The notes below the pieces were generated by a model. The model did not search any database and was not told the origin of the DNA. It saw only the letters and a list, made by a program, of their open reading frames with translations. Positions 1 through 10,767 of a DNA stretch of 64,000 bases are shown here, in pieces; the first letter of the stretch is position 1, and each line of letters begins with the position of its first letter. A program made the translations under genes and the position numbers. The DNA comes from Haplosporangium gracile. Lineage: Eukaryota > Mortierellomycota > Mortierellomycetes > Mortierellales > Mortierellaceae. The stretch spans positions 1 to 64,000 of the forward strand of contig JAAAUF010000112.1 of the NCBI GenBank assembly GCA_015499985.1, read 5' to 3'.

Positions 1-108
1 GCTGTGAGGAGCAGCGGCAATTGTTGCGCAGAGCCAGGTTTAGGACCGGACTGTGACTGATGGATAGCGCTCGGAAGAGTTTGGGTATGTAGCTCCTTTT
101 ACTATCGA

Positions 109-279
109 ATGGCTCCCTTGGGCTTTTTACAGGGGAATTAAAATGGCGTAGCGCGATTTTTTTTATTATCCGGACAGACTCCTATGAACTTGTCCGGATA
201 ACTTTTTGAATTGGTTTGTATTCGATGAGAAATAAATATTCAGTCACATGACCGGGCGGTGCGCCTTCTGTCCGTCTGC
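109..279. repeat. Left terminal inverted repeat
   Basis: The stretch pairs with 1937-2124 in inverted orientation. The inner 130 bases match closely; the outer 40 bases match in short blocks only. A run of A follows directly inside (280-300). The right copy has a 7-bp internal duplication (GTCCGTC) that this copy lacks. Confidence 0.8.
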
Positions 280-365
280 AAAAAAAAAAAAAAAAAAAAA
301 ATTAAAGCCAAAAAAAGGGTGCTGTCAAAGGCGTTGCTATCGTTCTCCTCACACTGCCTTCCTGC

Positions 366-1868
366 TCATTCCTGATTGCTTTTGCATTGTCGAAATTTTT
401 GATGATACAGGTTTCCCGACTGAGCATTTCCAAGAAGGCGCGCTCGCTTGAAAACATTGAACACCCCGGCGTCAAGGGGTTGGGTGACTGATGTCGAGTT
501 CTTGAGTAGTTGCTGAATCACAAGGTGGGTCCATTTCGTTTCGGTTGCTGAGTCGTAACACTCGAGGTCGTTATGTGCTGGGTAAGAATCGAGAAGAAGA
601 AGGGTTCTCTCTGAGAGTTCATCGTCAAACATTCTCAGCCATTTCATGAGAACGACTTTGGTCATCCATCCCCTGCCTGTAATCCTGACGGTCATCTTGT
701 CCAATGCTTCCTCCTTGACGTGCTTTGTAATTTTTTTTGCTAATAAAAAAATGGCTGCAATTAATTGCTACTGAGGTGAATTGCATATCTAAAAAGGAGA
801 CAAAAAAAAAAGACATTTTACTCAACCATTATTACCTAGAAGCAGTGGTATCAGCGAGCTCATAGTCTCTGCCTTGCAAATAGACGAACCCGAAGCATTG
901 ACACAAACAAGGAGCGACACTTGTGCTGCACGGCCACGCTTGCCTTCTGCATCGTTCCTCCGACCGTGTATGACTTCGAATTCAACTCCTTCAAAAACAT
1001 CCCAGTCTCATCACAGCTATAAATATTATCGGGAGTGAACTCAGAAGCGAGTTTTCGAACGGCGACAAGCTCGGGCTCAATGACGTTCAGATCAACGGAA
1101 TTGAACTCGCCATGCAACTGACAATACGAGATGCCGTGGCGTTTCTTGAACCCAGTAAACCACGACCAAGAGGTATGAAATAATGGATTAAACCCATCTC
1201 GCCTTTCTCTACATCGTATCAGTCCTGAAGAATCGTATGCGCGACTTCGGAAGCATCCTAAAGCATCATCCTGGCGCTGACGGGAACATTGAGCTTTCGC
1301 TGTTCCTCCAGCCACCGAAGCAAAACAGCCTCCAACTTGGCGTTTTTGTTGGAAACGGCATACTATGCGCCCTACGATAGGGATAAGGCTGTTGTTCGGT
1401 AATGGTCCTCCATCTTGAGCCAGCCATTGAGAGTCTGCCGGGGCAGGTTAATTCCAATATAGGAGTCAAAGTCGGTTTGGGTAACAGGAGTCCTAGTATT
1501 CTTGTAGAAATCTACCAGATAGTGATAAATGTCGAGGAGTTCGACCCTGACATGTGCTGGTGTGACCGACTTGGCCATAGGGAGCCGGTATCCCTTGAAT
1601 CGGGAGAGTAGCATGCGCACATAAGAATCACAACGCCTAGCAGTTGCTAAAAGGTCCTGGTACCGACCCTCCCACTCCTCTCTCTTTGGGCAAGTTCGGC
1701 AACGGTGTATTTTTTCTTGATGTTGGTGGACCAAAGAGGAAAGGCTGTTCTAGCGGTAGAAAGTTCGTCTCTTTTGAAAGATATATTGTTTTTATGGGTT
1801 TTGTCGGGGTTGGGTGGACGGCCTCGTTTTTTGGACTGTGTTGTTGAGGGAGGAGGCGAAGGACTCAA
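366..1868 (-). pseudogene. pogo/Tigger-like transposase, frameshifted
   Basis: Cut-and-paste transposase of the DDE_1 superfamily, broken into four open pieces in different frames, read 5' to 3' on the minus strand: 1868-1647 with an AT-hook-like KRGRPP; 1734-1372 with a helical DNA-binding region; 1315-860 with the CENP-B-like WFTGFKKRHGIS block and the first catalytic Asp in YSCDETGMF; and 704-366 with the second Asp in LLLLDSYPAHND and the third-Asp block VTQPLDAGVFNVFKR. No in-frame ATG opens the first piece. About 155 bases between 860 and 704 are not open in a frame I could join. The catalytic Asp blocks are still visible, so decay looks recent, but the product cannot be full length. 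Confidence 0.75.
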
Positions 1869-1936
1869 CGCAGGACAGTGGATGAGGATGATGGCGTTAA
1901 AAGACCCTTCTCGTATCTTTCATTCTATTTTTTTTT

Positions 1937-2124
1937 GCAGACGGACGACGGACAGAAGGCGCACCGCCCGGTCGTGTAACTGAATATCTACTTCTTATTG
2001 AATACAAATCAATTCAAAACAAATAAAAATGTTATCCGGACACGTTCTTAGGAGTCTGTCCAGACAATAAAAAAAAATCGCGGCACCGCCAATTGGAGAC
2101 ACAGAAAAGGCGCATAGAGCCATT
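1937..2124. repeat. Right terminal inverted repeat
   Basis: Reverse complement of 109-279. It begins with GCAGACGGAC at the inner side and ends with GAGCCATT. A 20-odd base T run (from 2128) follows immediately outside the element. Confidence 0.8.
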
Positions 2125-4068
2125 TACTTTTTTTTTTTTTTTTTTTTAATTACAAACATTCTGGAAAGCTGCAGTAAAATGACGCAATATCCTAAAGGGA
2201 AAAAATACGCGTGTACGTGTTATATGCTCACAATAACAAACAAACAAAACAAGGCAAAACGAAAAAAAACATGCTTTTTTTTATAGACTGCAGAGGTCCA
2301 AAGGAACCATCCACGACCATGTGCCTTAAATCGGCACTTACTCGAAAAATGCCCAGATCCACGTAATCAGAAATGGAAAAATGCATTCTATCAACTCGAC
2401 CTCCTTTTTTTCCATCATTCCCTGAGAAGGAAAGCATGCCTGTAAAAAAAAATTCCCATCAAGGGTCGCAACTTTCTATAAAAGCGCGACTAATTTCTTA
2501 AATATTCTACATAGGCGCTACTTCGCAGGTTTTAATTTTTCGCGTTCTAGCAATAAGGGCAGTCCGTACAAAACAATCCTGTTGCGCAGTCTGAGTGTGG
2601 ATATCTAGACTAGGCATAATACTTTGAGATGCAGCAAGAATGCAATCAAACGAAAGGGTAGGTGCATCGGCGGCCGTTTATCCATGGTCCACAAAAGGAA
2701 AAAAAGAAAAATGGCACATACCCTGGCATTGCGCGAGTAGAAAGAAAGAGTCGTAGCTCTATCTTGAATGAAATGGATGTACGAAGTGAGACCTTGAAGT
2801 CTGACGACAGAGACTCGTGTGTGTTCGACTGAAGCCAAGTGTTGTAATACTTTGCATCTGATATGGATCCTTGGCCGCCTGCGCTTATTTCTCTCAACCA
2901 AAACACGCCCAACTGCAAAAAAAGTATAATGGTGAAAAGATTTACCCTCAATTTGCGCAGACCCTTGGACTGTGCACAACCCTGGTCGCTCAAACCATAT
3001 TTAGATATAACATCTGTGTCGTCTTGTTGTTGGACGAGTGAACAACCCGATCAATTACGTACTGTGGAGAAAAAAAAATCCATTGCTCTGCGCATAACGC
3101 TTATCGAAATCTTTATCGTTCAAGTGTGAGAAAACTAGGTTAGTCTTCAATCGCACTGCCACGTCCATCCATCCTCCCTTCCGTTTCTTTTTTTCATATC
3201 GTTCTTAATATGGCGTTTACGTGAACTGTGCATTCTTAGGCTTGAAACACAGCAAGCGTTACGGCCCGTAATCACCCTTGTACTTCTCTTAGAAATTTCC
3301 AAAAAAAGCAAAATGCTCAGCTGGAAAGGAAAAATTAGGGGGTTGTAGAGAGCGCAAAGAGGCAAAGTGAATTAGACTCAAAGCATAAGGGGCCCATCCT
3401 TTGTGTTTGTTCCGTGAAAAAGGAAGAGAAAAGACGTCTAAAGGAATACCTCGCCGCCATTAGAGTGACCCCGCTGAGATACTAAAACGGCAATTCGCAG
3501 CACTCTTTCGTTTCTTTTTTCGGCCCCACCATTATCCCGGAGAAGGGGTCCAAGTACTCTGATTGAGGAAGGAAAAGAGATAGCAGCTACTGCAGGAAGA
3601 AAGGAAGGAGCAAAGAAGGAAGAAAGAAGGGGGAGATGGTGCAGGTTGATTGAGTCGGAATGCGGATCATCCAAAACCAACCAAAAAGGCAAAATTTTCT
3701 ATCTTGATGCTTACTTGCTGCGAAAGACCTTGTGAACAAGAATGAAAAACCAAGCGAGTGCAATTAGAGGGTGTAAGAAAAGTTACAGCACTTGACACTG
3801 GCTTTTTTATTTTCCATATGTCAAGTACGAATGACGTCCTTTCAAAGAAGAAAGGGGGAAGTGAAGTTAGAAAGAATTGTAGGAATGAGGGGAGAGAGGG
3901 GATAATAATAACTTTGCGTTGGTGACATGCAGGCTTGTATGAAAAACGTAGACCCTTCTACATTGCGTGTCCTTAAAAGGCAAATTCATTTTGCCAAGGT
4001 CACTACAATTAAAGAGGGCTGGAGGCGAGCCTATGAAAACGCTTGCTTGTTCGTGTGAAAAAAAAAAG
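2125..4068. other. Gene-poor stretch with possible spliced remnant
   Basis: No protein family is recognisable here. On the minus strand there are several good splice signals: acceptors ending CTCCACAG near 3090, TTTTTTTGCAG before 2912 and TTTTTACAG before 2439, and donors GTATGT after 2722 and GTAAGT near 2340. The segments between them (for example 2722-2912 and 2338-2439) are open, but in more than one frame, so no single protein can be defined. It may be an unrecognised multi-exon gene, a remnant, or chance. Transcript data would decide. Confidence 0.25.
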
Positions 4069-4075
4069 TATAAAA
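4069..4075 (+). promoter_or_regulatory. TATA box of the first monooxygenase gene
   Basis: TATAAAA lies 128 bases upstream of the ATG at 4203, followed by an A/C-rich leader typical of fungal 5' leaders. The pseudogene copy at 7173 keeps a TATA box at a similar distance. Confidence 0.45.
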
Positions 4076-4202
4076 TGCATCCTTACCATCCTCCAAAATG
4101 ACAACAACAAAACAAACACACAACAAAAACTCAATTGTATAAGTAGCACAAGCAGACAACACCAAACATCAACAAGCTTACAAACAACAACAACTAACAA
4201 GA

Positions 4203-6371
4203 ATGCCATCGACAACACACAACCCTTCTTCTTCATCATCCACAGCACTCCCAGTCCTTATCTCAGGCGCAGGACCTGTCGGTCTCTACGAAGCCCTCCT
4301 CCTGACCCAACTCGGCATCCCCGTCCGCATCATCGACCGCGAAATGGCCATCTCGCCCAACTCACGCGCACTAGGACTCCATGCTCGCACCTTGGAAATC
4401 TTCCAGTTTACGGGAACTATCAACGCCTTTGTGGAAGCAGGAATGTCCATCACCGACGTCAGTTACTACAAGAATGCTCGTCTGGTGGGCTCGTTGCCTG
4501 TGATCCAGGCGACGGAGCATTCGATGTTCAGTACGGGATTGTTTCTGGAACAGGCCAAGACTTCAGAGATCTTCTTAAACAAGTTGAAGGAATTTGGCGT
4601 GCATGTTGAGTATGGATGGGAGCTTTTGGATACTAAGGTTGTTGAAGGAGGGGAGGAAGAGTATGTAGAGACAACGATTCGACGAGCGTTGGTAGGTGAT
4701 AATGTTGCCAAGGACGAGGATCAGGTTATGGGCGACGTTGAGCTGCGGGCCGAGCAAAAGGACAAGGAGTATGAAACCCAGATTGTGAGGTCAAAGTACT
4801 TGGTTGCCTGCGATGGTGGACGTTCGACTGTTCGACACAAGATCAACATTGCCTTCCCTGGACGAACCCTCACCCATAAGACCCTCATGTGGGATGGTCA
4901 TTGCGACTGTGATATTCCCTTGAGTGGACTCACGTATGTTTTTACTCTTTTTCGCATTGTTTTATTCTGTGTTCTTTGCTGTGTACCTCATCGTCGACTC
5001 TTTCATTAATACTCGTTCCTTTTTTTTTCTTTTCTCAATTTGTATATATCAGAGCGGTAAAAGGGCCGAATGGTAGGACAGTAATGGCGTTCCCAATGAA
5101 CGAAAACCTACTCCGTATCATAGTCGAAGACGGCGACCTGGCCCCCGGCGAAGACCTTGAGCAAACCCTCCGCGAGCTTACCGTTGAGAACTTCGAGTCT
5201 GTCGTCGCCGAAACCGTATACCCCGCAAAATTCAAGATCAACTCGACCACCTGGTTAACATGCTTCAAGACCAACGAACGCCGTGCGGAGCAATACGTCT
5301 ACAAGAACCGGATCTTTCTCGCGGGCGACGCCGCCCATGTTCATTCTCCTGCGGGTGGGCAGGGGCTGAACACTGGCTTGCACGATGCCCACAACTTGGC
5401 TTGGAAGTTGGGGTATGTGTTGAACGGTCTTGCAAAACCAGAGTTCTTGTTGCCAACGTATGAGGAAAGGGGCGCGATGGCGGATCGAGCTATTCGTTTG
5501 TCGTCGCAGTTATTGACCAGGAGACTGGCTAAGGGGTTTGTGGCGGATCTCAAGGCGTACTTATTCTTTTTGCTTGGACCCTTGATCGCCAGGGCGTTTG
5601 GTTCATTTCTCTTTGCACCTAAGGTTGCCATGGTACGTAACACCTTCTCTTTTCTCTTTGGTATTATTTTATTTTTGTTTGCTCATACTGACCTTTTCCC
5701 CTTTGTTTATTATATATGCAAAAAAAAAATCTCCATAGCTTGATGTCGAGTACGTGAAGAACAACATCAACAGACCTCACGAGACCCAACCCGAGCCAAA
5801 GGCTGACTACAAAGTCGGTATCCGCGCCAAAGACGGAATTCTCTTCCCCTTTTATTCATCCTCCTTGGTCACCGACACAGAGGAAAAGAAGGACCCTCAG
5901 GCAACTCTGCGCCTTCACTCGCTGTTCACTGGAGTCGCCCGCTTCCACATCCTCGTCTTTGCATCTGACCACCTGACCGTCGGCGCAAAGGAGATTCCAG
6001 CACTCCTCGACCACCATGTCACTCAATGGCGATCTAAGTGGACATACAGCTCGACTCTTCAGGACGGATACGCCGACAAGGATCTCTTCAAGGTGCATGT
6101 CATCGCTGGCCCCTCCCAATCCTCCTCCACATCCAACACTAGCACTCTCCTCGAGATGTCCAAGCGAGATATTGGAAAAGGCAAGGTCTACGTCGACAAA
6201 GATGGACAGACACATCAGAGGTATGGATTTGCGGCGACCAAAGGATTGGGAGGCATTACTGTGGTCCGCCCTGATTCGCATGTTGGGTTCCGTGTCCATG
6301 GAGTAGACGAGCAGGCTTGGAAGGATGTCGATGAGTACTTTTCGACTGTTCTCGTTGCCCAGCCCGAGTAA
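4203..6371 (+). CDS. FAD-dependent aromatic monooxygenase (phenol hydroxylase type)
   Basis: Exons 4203-4933, 5053-5632 and 5739-6371 join in phase (2, then 0) to 647 aa. It is a class A flavoprotein monooxygenase, a family that uses NAD(P)H and O2 to hydroxylate aromatic or polyketide substrates. Motifs seen: the FAD Rossmann loop GAGPVG (about residue 23), the DG motif VACDGGRSTVRH (about 202), and the GD motif [17 protein letters not shown] (about 330). A thioredoxin-like C-terminal domain (about 470-647) ends in the conserved VVRPDSHVGFRV block, as in phenol 2-monooxygenases. There is no signal peptide or membrane segment, so it is probably cytosolic. Introns are 119 and 106 nt. The substrate cannot be read from sequence. 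The closest relatives in the window are the genes at 41.1-43.6 and 45.0-47.3 kb and the pseudogene at 7.2 kb. Confidence 0.93.
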
Positions 6372-7022
6372 AAACAGAAGAAGGTCGTAGCAGACACATA
6401 GACTCAAATGAAGATCTAGCAATTTGATTTGTACATATGCCGAACAAAAAAAGTAAAAAAAAAAAGACTCATTTCGCAGCGGTTGTCGGCAAGGCAGTGT
6501 GAATGCAATAGGTCATCACGTTAGCTGTTTTTAGCGCTCTTTCTCCTCCTTACCCCTGTCTTGCCTTGTGTTCTTGTGTCCTGGCAAAAAATGAAATGAG
6601 TCTTACACATGCTGTATGTCCTGTCTCTTTCGATGTGCGATTGGTCTCTGGAAGAGAAGGCAGACAGACATCGCCGCCAAACAAACAAATAAAAAAACTT
6701 GCGCGTTCTTGAAATAGTGAGGCGAAGTAGGTTATCGCCAACAAGGTTCATCGGTAGTCCAACAGTATCATTAATGAGAAGAGGAGATGAAAAGGACTCA
6801 TCTAGAACTATACCTTCTACCTACATGGCAGTGTTCCTTTCTGTCCATCTTCTTAATTTTGCTGTGCAGTGCGCAGGTTACTTGCCGAGGAGGATACAAT
6901 TAAAAAATAACGGATGTCGCTTTTTTAATATATAACGCAAGAGGGAACCATTTTTTTTTCTTCTTCAGAGCATCAACCCATAGACACTGAAAACAAAGTG
7001 CCATCCCTCTTTGCTCAACATC
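6372..7022. other. Intergenic, no gene seen
   Basis: Spacer between the monooxygenase gene and its deleted copy. Open frames here are short, T/A-rich at the ends, and resemble no family. It should hold the 3' end of the upstream gene and the promoter of the pseudogene. Confidence 0.5.
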
Positions 7023-7028
7023 TATAAA
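7023..7028 (+). promoter_or_regulatory. TATA box retained upstream of the pseudogene
   Basis: TATAAA lies 145 bases before the ATG at 7173. The leader that follows is rich in ACAC and A, like that of the intact paralogue, so the dead copy may still be transcribed. Confidence 0.4.
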
Positions 7029-7172
7029 CAAACCAGAAAAACACTCGACACACACACAAACATCAGTAGTAAAAGAGACACACGCACGTACAATTTACAT
7101 TAACGCCTCTCCACTCTTACAGTCAAAGCGCCCCAACTCTCCCTCCCAAACATCAGCAAAAAAAAAAAAAAA

Positions 7173-7805
7173 ATGTCGGCAGTCCCAACATCCACCTCGT
7201 CCACTACCTCCTCCACAATTCCAGTCCTAATCTCCGGTGGAGGCCCCGTAGGTCTCTTTCAAGCCCTCCTCCTCTCGCACCCGATGTCTCTAAGGTATCG
7301 TTTTTTTTTTGCTGATTCACTGAAAAGTTGCCTGTCATTTTTTTTGTCTTTTGAAAAGGTGTATTCTCCCAACAGATCAACACAGAATAATACCAATTCG
7401 AATGTTTCTCAACATGAATTTTCGTACGAGTAGCTGAAGGTCAGGTACCACGGGAACATGCTTAACAGACCCCACAACTCACAACCAGTCCCGCTTGCAG
7501 ATTAGCAAGTCGGCGTCCGCGCCCAAAATGACGTCATCTTCCCCATCACCACTACCACCTCCATCGAAAAAACCATCCAGTTATTGTCCCAGAAACAAAT
7601 CGGCGAAGGGAAAATGTTCCTGGACGAAGGCGGCAAGATCCATAAAAAGTACGATTTCGAAGAGAGGAGAGGGTAGGGAGGGAGAGGGATTGTAGTTCTC
7701 AGGCCAGACTCGCATATCAGGCATAGAGTCAATGGTCTCCAGGACCAGACGTGGAAGGATGTCGACCAGTTCTTATCTTCCATCCTCGCATTTCAGCTTG
7801 AGTGA
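7173..7805 (+). pseudogene. Internally deleted FAD monooxygenase
   Basis: The copy begins with a normal N-terminus, including the FAD loop GGGPVGLFQALLLSHP (residues about 19-40), and then breaks off. From about 7508 the C-terminal end of the same family resumes: VGVRAQNDVIFP, then GEGKMFLDEGGKIHKKYDF, and VVLRPDSHIRHRVNG up to the stop at 7803-7805. The DG and GD motifs, most of the FAD domain and the front of the thioredoxin-like domain are missing: two deletions removing roughly 480 of about 650 residues. An in-frame TAG near 7671 also interrupts the C-terminal part. It lies 0.8 kb downstream of the intact gene in the same orientation, so it is most simply a decayed tandem duplicate. Confidence 0.85.
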
Positions 7806-7938
7806 GCAACCAACAAAGAAAAACAACAGCGTAGACGTAGACATAGTCACAGGCATATATATATATCAATATCAATCATTCATCATAGTCCAATGTGAAT
7901 ATAAAACAAATTTATAAAAAAAAAAAATCTCGTCTCGC

Positions 7939-10767
7939 TCAGACGACGTCAAAGGTAGCAAGGTACTCGATTCCAATACCCATATGCCCAATAGTATACT
8001 TGCCCGGCCTCAAAGTCTTCTGCGTCTCGTACAGCCCAGGCTCGACCTGCTTCAAGATATCCGGCATCGGAACCATCCCTCCAGCAACACACAACCGTGG
8101 CTGCGTCCCCGGCTTGATATTAAACACACGGACCCGAATCGTCTGCTTGCCCTGCGCACTCGAAATCCTAGCGGACGAAGGCTCCATGATCGAGAACCCA
8201 AATGACTTGAGCTTATACAGCGGGAACAAGGGTTGCATATTGGCTCCGTTGCCGCGGTTGACAACCCTGTACGTTAACGCGAGATTCATCTGATTAGATG
8301 TACTGTGGGCGGCTTGACCCATTACCCGCAACTCGCCATCCCCCGCAGACGGACAGAAACACCGGATCGTCATGTAGACGGAATTTGCATCCTCACGCGA
8401 CCACCGATCATGTGCATAAAGCTGCTCACCCGTCGGCTTCCACAAAAGCATACAGACCAACGAAGGGATCGTCTTATCACAGGCTCGCTTGACCAATCGA
8501 ACCTCTACCTCTGCATAGTCATCATCCGTCCAGACCGAATGCGTCGCCGAAGATCCTGAAGGCAGGATACCCAGCGTCCAAGAGGGCGAGGACCGGAAGG
8601 GCAGAGCTCTGTACAGATCAACATGCATCGGCGGGTCCAAGTACTGCTCGCGCGTATTATTCGGCCAATGAGAGAAGATCAATTCCTCAGGACGGACCAA
8701 AAAGTAGTGAGGTTGGAATCGAGCCTCCGGATCCGGGTCAAGCTTGCCACCTTCAGTAATCGGCCCAGCGCCCCAGGTCGAATCGATCAAGAAACACTCT
8801 CCGTTGACAGTGACCGCGTTCCAGGCATGCGGGCCTCCAAGCGACTCGCCTCCAACTTCAATACCAATCCCGCGCGCGACTCCAAACACCTTGATGACTC
8901 CCAAGTTCGCCGGTGCCGCCAGCTCGTAAAACAGGTTTGCGAACCCTGCGCAAACCCCTGTCTTGGTCCTGAGAACCGCCTCGGCCGAGTTGTCACCCAA
9001 GTTGTTCGATAGGAATCCAGCAACGTTGTAGATGATGTTACTGGCGATCCACTTGAAGATGCATCGCAGCTGAGCAACTTGATCATCAGGGAAGGCCGAG
9101 ATCAGATACCACGATAGCCGTGGGATGCTCTCCTCTTCCTCGCGAGGACAGGACACTGCATGTTGATCGATAACCGAGAAATCAGCGTTTGTCAGATCCA
9201 ATCGCTCACCAGTAAACTCAGCCGTGGTCGCCGGCTTGTATCGTGAAAGTGCCTCCATCACATCATCTCCCGGGCTGAAAGCACTGATTGAGCATGAAGA
9301 TGAAGAAGTTAAGGAATATTGACTCGACTTTTGTACACGTTGCTCGCCTGAGGGTATAGTTGATGTGCGAGTTATCGAGGAAGAGTGAGATGACGACGAT
9401 GAGTGATGTTCATGGACAGTTGACTGCTGAGATCGTTTGGGAAGAGCAGGACGACCAGGGAGTTCTGGCCGAGGAGGAATAACCGGATCTGGCCTTTGAG
9501 GGAGAGATGGACGCTGAGGGAGCGATGGACGCTGAGAGAGCGCAGGTCGTGCCGGTAGTGTAGGCCGTTGAGGAAGCGTTGGGGGTGCTGGCACTACTTG
9601 AGGGAGAGTTGGTGGTGCAGGTACTGGTCTAGGCATCGGTCGGGGAACTGGAGCAGGAGCCGGCGCAACTGCTCTAATTGAGGTGATAGAAGAGGATGCA
9701 GCGGTTCTTGCTGTGGTTTTGGTGGTGGTGGTGGTTGTTGTTGTTGTAGTAGTGGCGGTAGCGTTGGTAGAAGGAGAAGGCACACGTGCCATTGGCAACC
9801 TTGGTGGTTTAGAAGGTGCAGGAAGAATGGGAGCATGAACAGTGCCGCTATTCTGTCGGCCAATATCGAGCTTCTTCAACAGCTCTGCAACAGATTGAGT
9901 GGCAGGGGGCGACTCTAGCTGCTGGTCAGGTTCCTTAGGTACTACCGCAGGGACATGTCGTAGTGGCATCTTGATTGGCACTGCTGCAGTGACTGATGGT
10001 GAACGGCGAAATGACACCGGACGTAACGTTTTAAGTCCTTCAGCGGCTACTGCTTCAGGTGTTGGTGGGAGTTGAGGCACAGCTCGCTTAGAGAGAGAAA
10101 AAGGCCGTTCATTATGGTCGGGTGTTGCTGGTGGTTGAGGTGAGCTAGGTCCAGAATGGATAGAGGACGAAGAGGAGGAGATGGTCGAAAGAGGACGTAG
10201 AGGTGGCTTGGCTAATTGGACCGTGCTCACCGGACGAGGTGTCGGCACAGGGCGAGAGGGAACGGAAGGGTGTGTATCCATAGATCGAGTTGGGGGTGTA
10301 GGTGCCGAGGTATTGGGTTTAGCGAGCAAAGAAGGGGTGGATGCTGCTCGAGGAGGCAGTGACAGGGGCACCCGAGGAGAGGCCACCGAGGATGATGCAT
10401 TAGTTGTAACCGCAGCTGTAGCTGGTGAAGGAAGGGATCGTTTAGGTGGAACAAATGATGACTCTGAGGGTATGCGAGGTGGAGATGCTAACGTGGTAGT
10501 GGTAGTAGTAGTAGAGGGTAGGGAGGGCGTTGGTCGCTTTGGCAGTGTGGGCACATAGTGGTCCGCAGTTGAGAGTGCTGCAAAGATAGCAGAACCATGG
10601 ACAGGTGGAGGAGGAGGGAGAGAGCGACGAGGAGGGGAAACGACGACTTCGCTCTTGGGTCTGGGTGCAGAGACGGGAGCATTGTTGCCGGATGTTGTTG
10701 AGGAGTACATTGTTGTTACCCGAGTGGTTGTCCGAGGAGGAGCAATCGGGTGTACGTGGTGGCTCAT
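7939..10767 (-). CDS. Transglutaminase-like (KY/Cyk3-type) protein, proline-rich
   Basis: Single exon, 942 aa. The first ~500 residues are low-complexity Pro/Ser/Thr with many PxxP motifs and a short tandem RPSLPQRP-type repeat near residues 395-435. A transglutaminase-like core follows, with the Cys-His-Asp triad visible: TGVCAGFANLF (Cys about 605), GPHAWNAV (His about 647) and LIDSTWG (Asp about 660). The last ~230 residues resemble the beta-rich C-terminal part of KY-type peptidases. In yeasts the related Cyk3 acts at the cytokinetic ring and carries an SH3 domain. No SH3 is visible here; instead this protein offers SH3 ligands, so a cytokinesis or cell-wall role is inference. There is no signal peptide. 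It shares a 907-bp divergent promoter region with the transporter gene at 11675. Confidence 0.85.
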   Translation of the reverse strand: MSHHVHPIAPPRTTTRVTTMYSSTTSGNNAPVSAPRPKSEVVVSPPRRSLPPPPPVHGSAIFAALSTADHYVPTLPKRPTPSLPSTTTTTTTLASPPRIPSESSFVPPKRSLPSPATAAVTTNASSSVASPRVPLSLPPRAASTPSLLAKPNTSAPTPPTRSMDTHPSVPSRPVPTPRPVSTVQLAKPPLRPLSTISSSSSSIHSGPSSPQPPATPDHNERPFSLSKRAVPQLPPTPEAVAAEGLKTLRPVSFRRSPSVTAAVPIKMPLRHVPAVVPKEPDQQLESPPATQSVAELLKKLDIGRQNSGTVHAPILPAPSKPPRLPMARVPSPSTNATATTTTTTTTTTTKTTARTAASSSITSIRAVAPAPAPVPRPMPRPVPAPPTLPQVVPAPPTLPQRPTLPARPALSQRPSLPQRPSLPQRPDPVIPPRPELPGRPALPKRSQQSTVHEHHSSSSSHSSSITRTSTIPSGEQRVQKSSQYSLTSSSSCSISAFSPGDDVMEALSRYKPATTAEFTGERLDLTNADFSVIDQHAVSCPREEEESIPRLSWYLISAFPDDQVAQLRCIFKWIASNIIYNVAGFLSNNLGDNSAEAVLRTKTGVCAGFANLFYELAAPANLGVIKVFGVARGIGIEVGGESLGGPHAWNAVTVNGECFLIDSTWGAGPITEGGKLDPDPEARFQPHYFLVRPEELIFSHWPNNTREQYLDPPMHVDLYRALPFRSSPSWTLGILPSGSSATHSVWTDDDYAEVEVRLVKRACDKTIPSLVCMLLWKPTGEQLYAHDRWSREDANSVYMTIRCFCPSAGDGELRVMGQAAHSTSNQMNLALTYRVVNRGNGANMQPLFPLYKLKSFGFSIMEPSSARISSAQGKQTIRVRVFNIKPGTQPRLCVAGGMVPMPDILKQVEPGLYETQKTLRPGKYTIGHMGIGIEYLATFDVV

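Larger units (their letters stand above)
109..2124 (-). mobile_element. Decayed pogo/Tigger-like DNA transposon
   Basis: A 2.0-kb element bounded by long imperfect inverted repeats (about 109-279 and 1937-2124). It carries a broken minus-strand transposase of the DDE_1/CENP-B (pogo/Tigger) type. Both ends share the blocks AATGGCTC, GGACAGACTCCTA, TGTCCGGATAAC and GCGCCTTCTGTCCGTC. The extreme ends are uncertain: TA directly follows the right end at 2125, but a matching left TA was not clear. Family assignment comes from the transposase motifs, not from the ends. Four-frame fragmentation of the coding region says it is not autonomous now. Confidence 0.75.
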
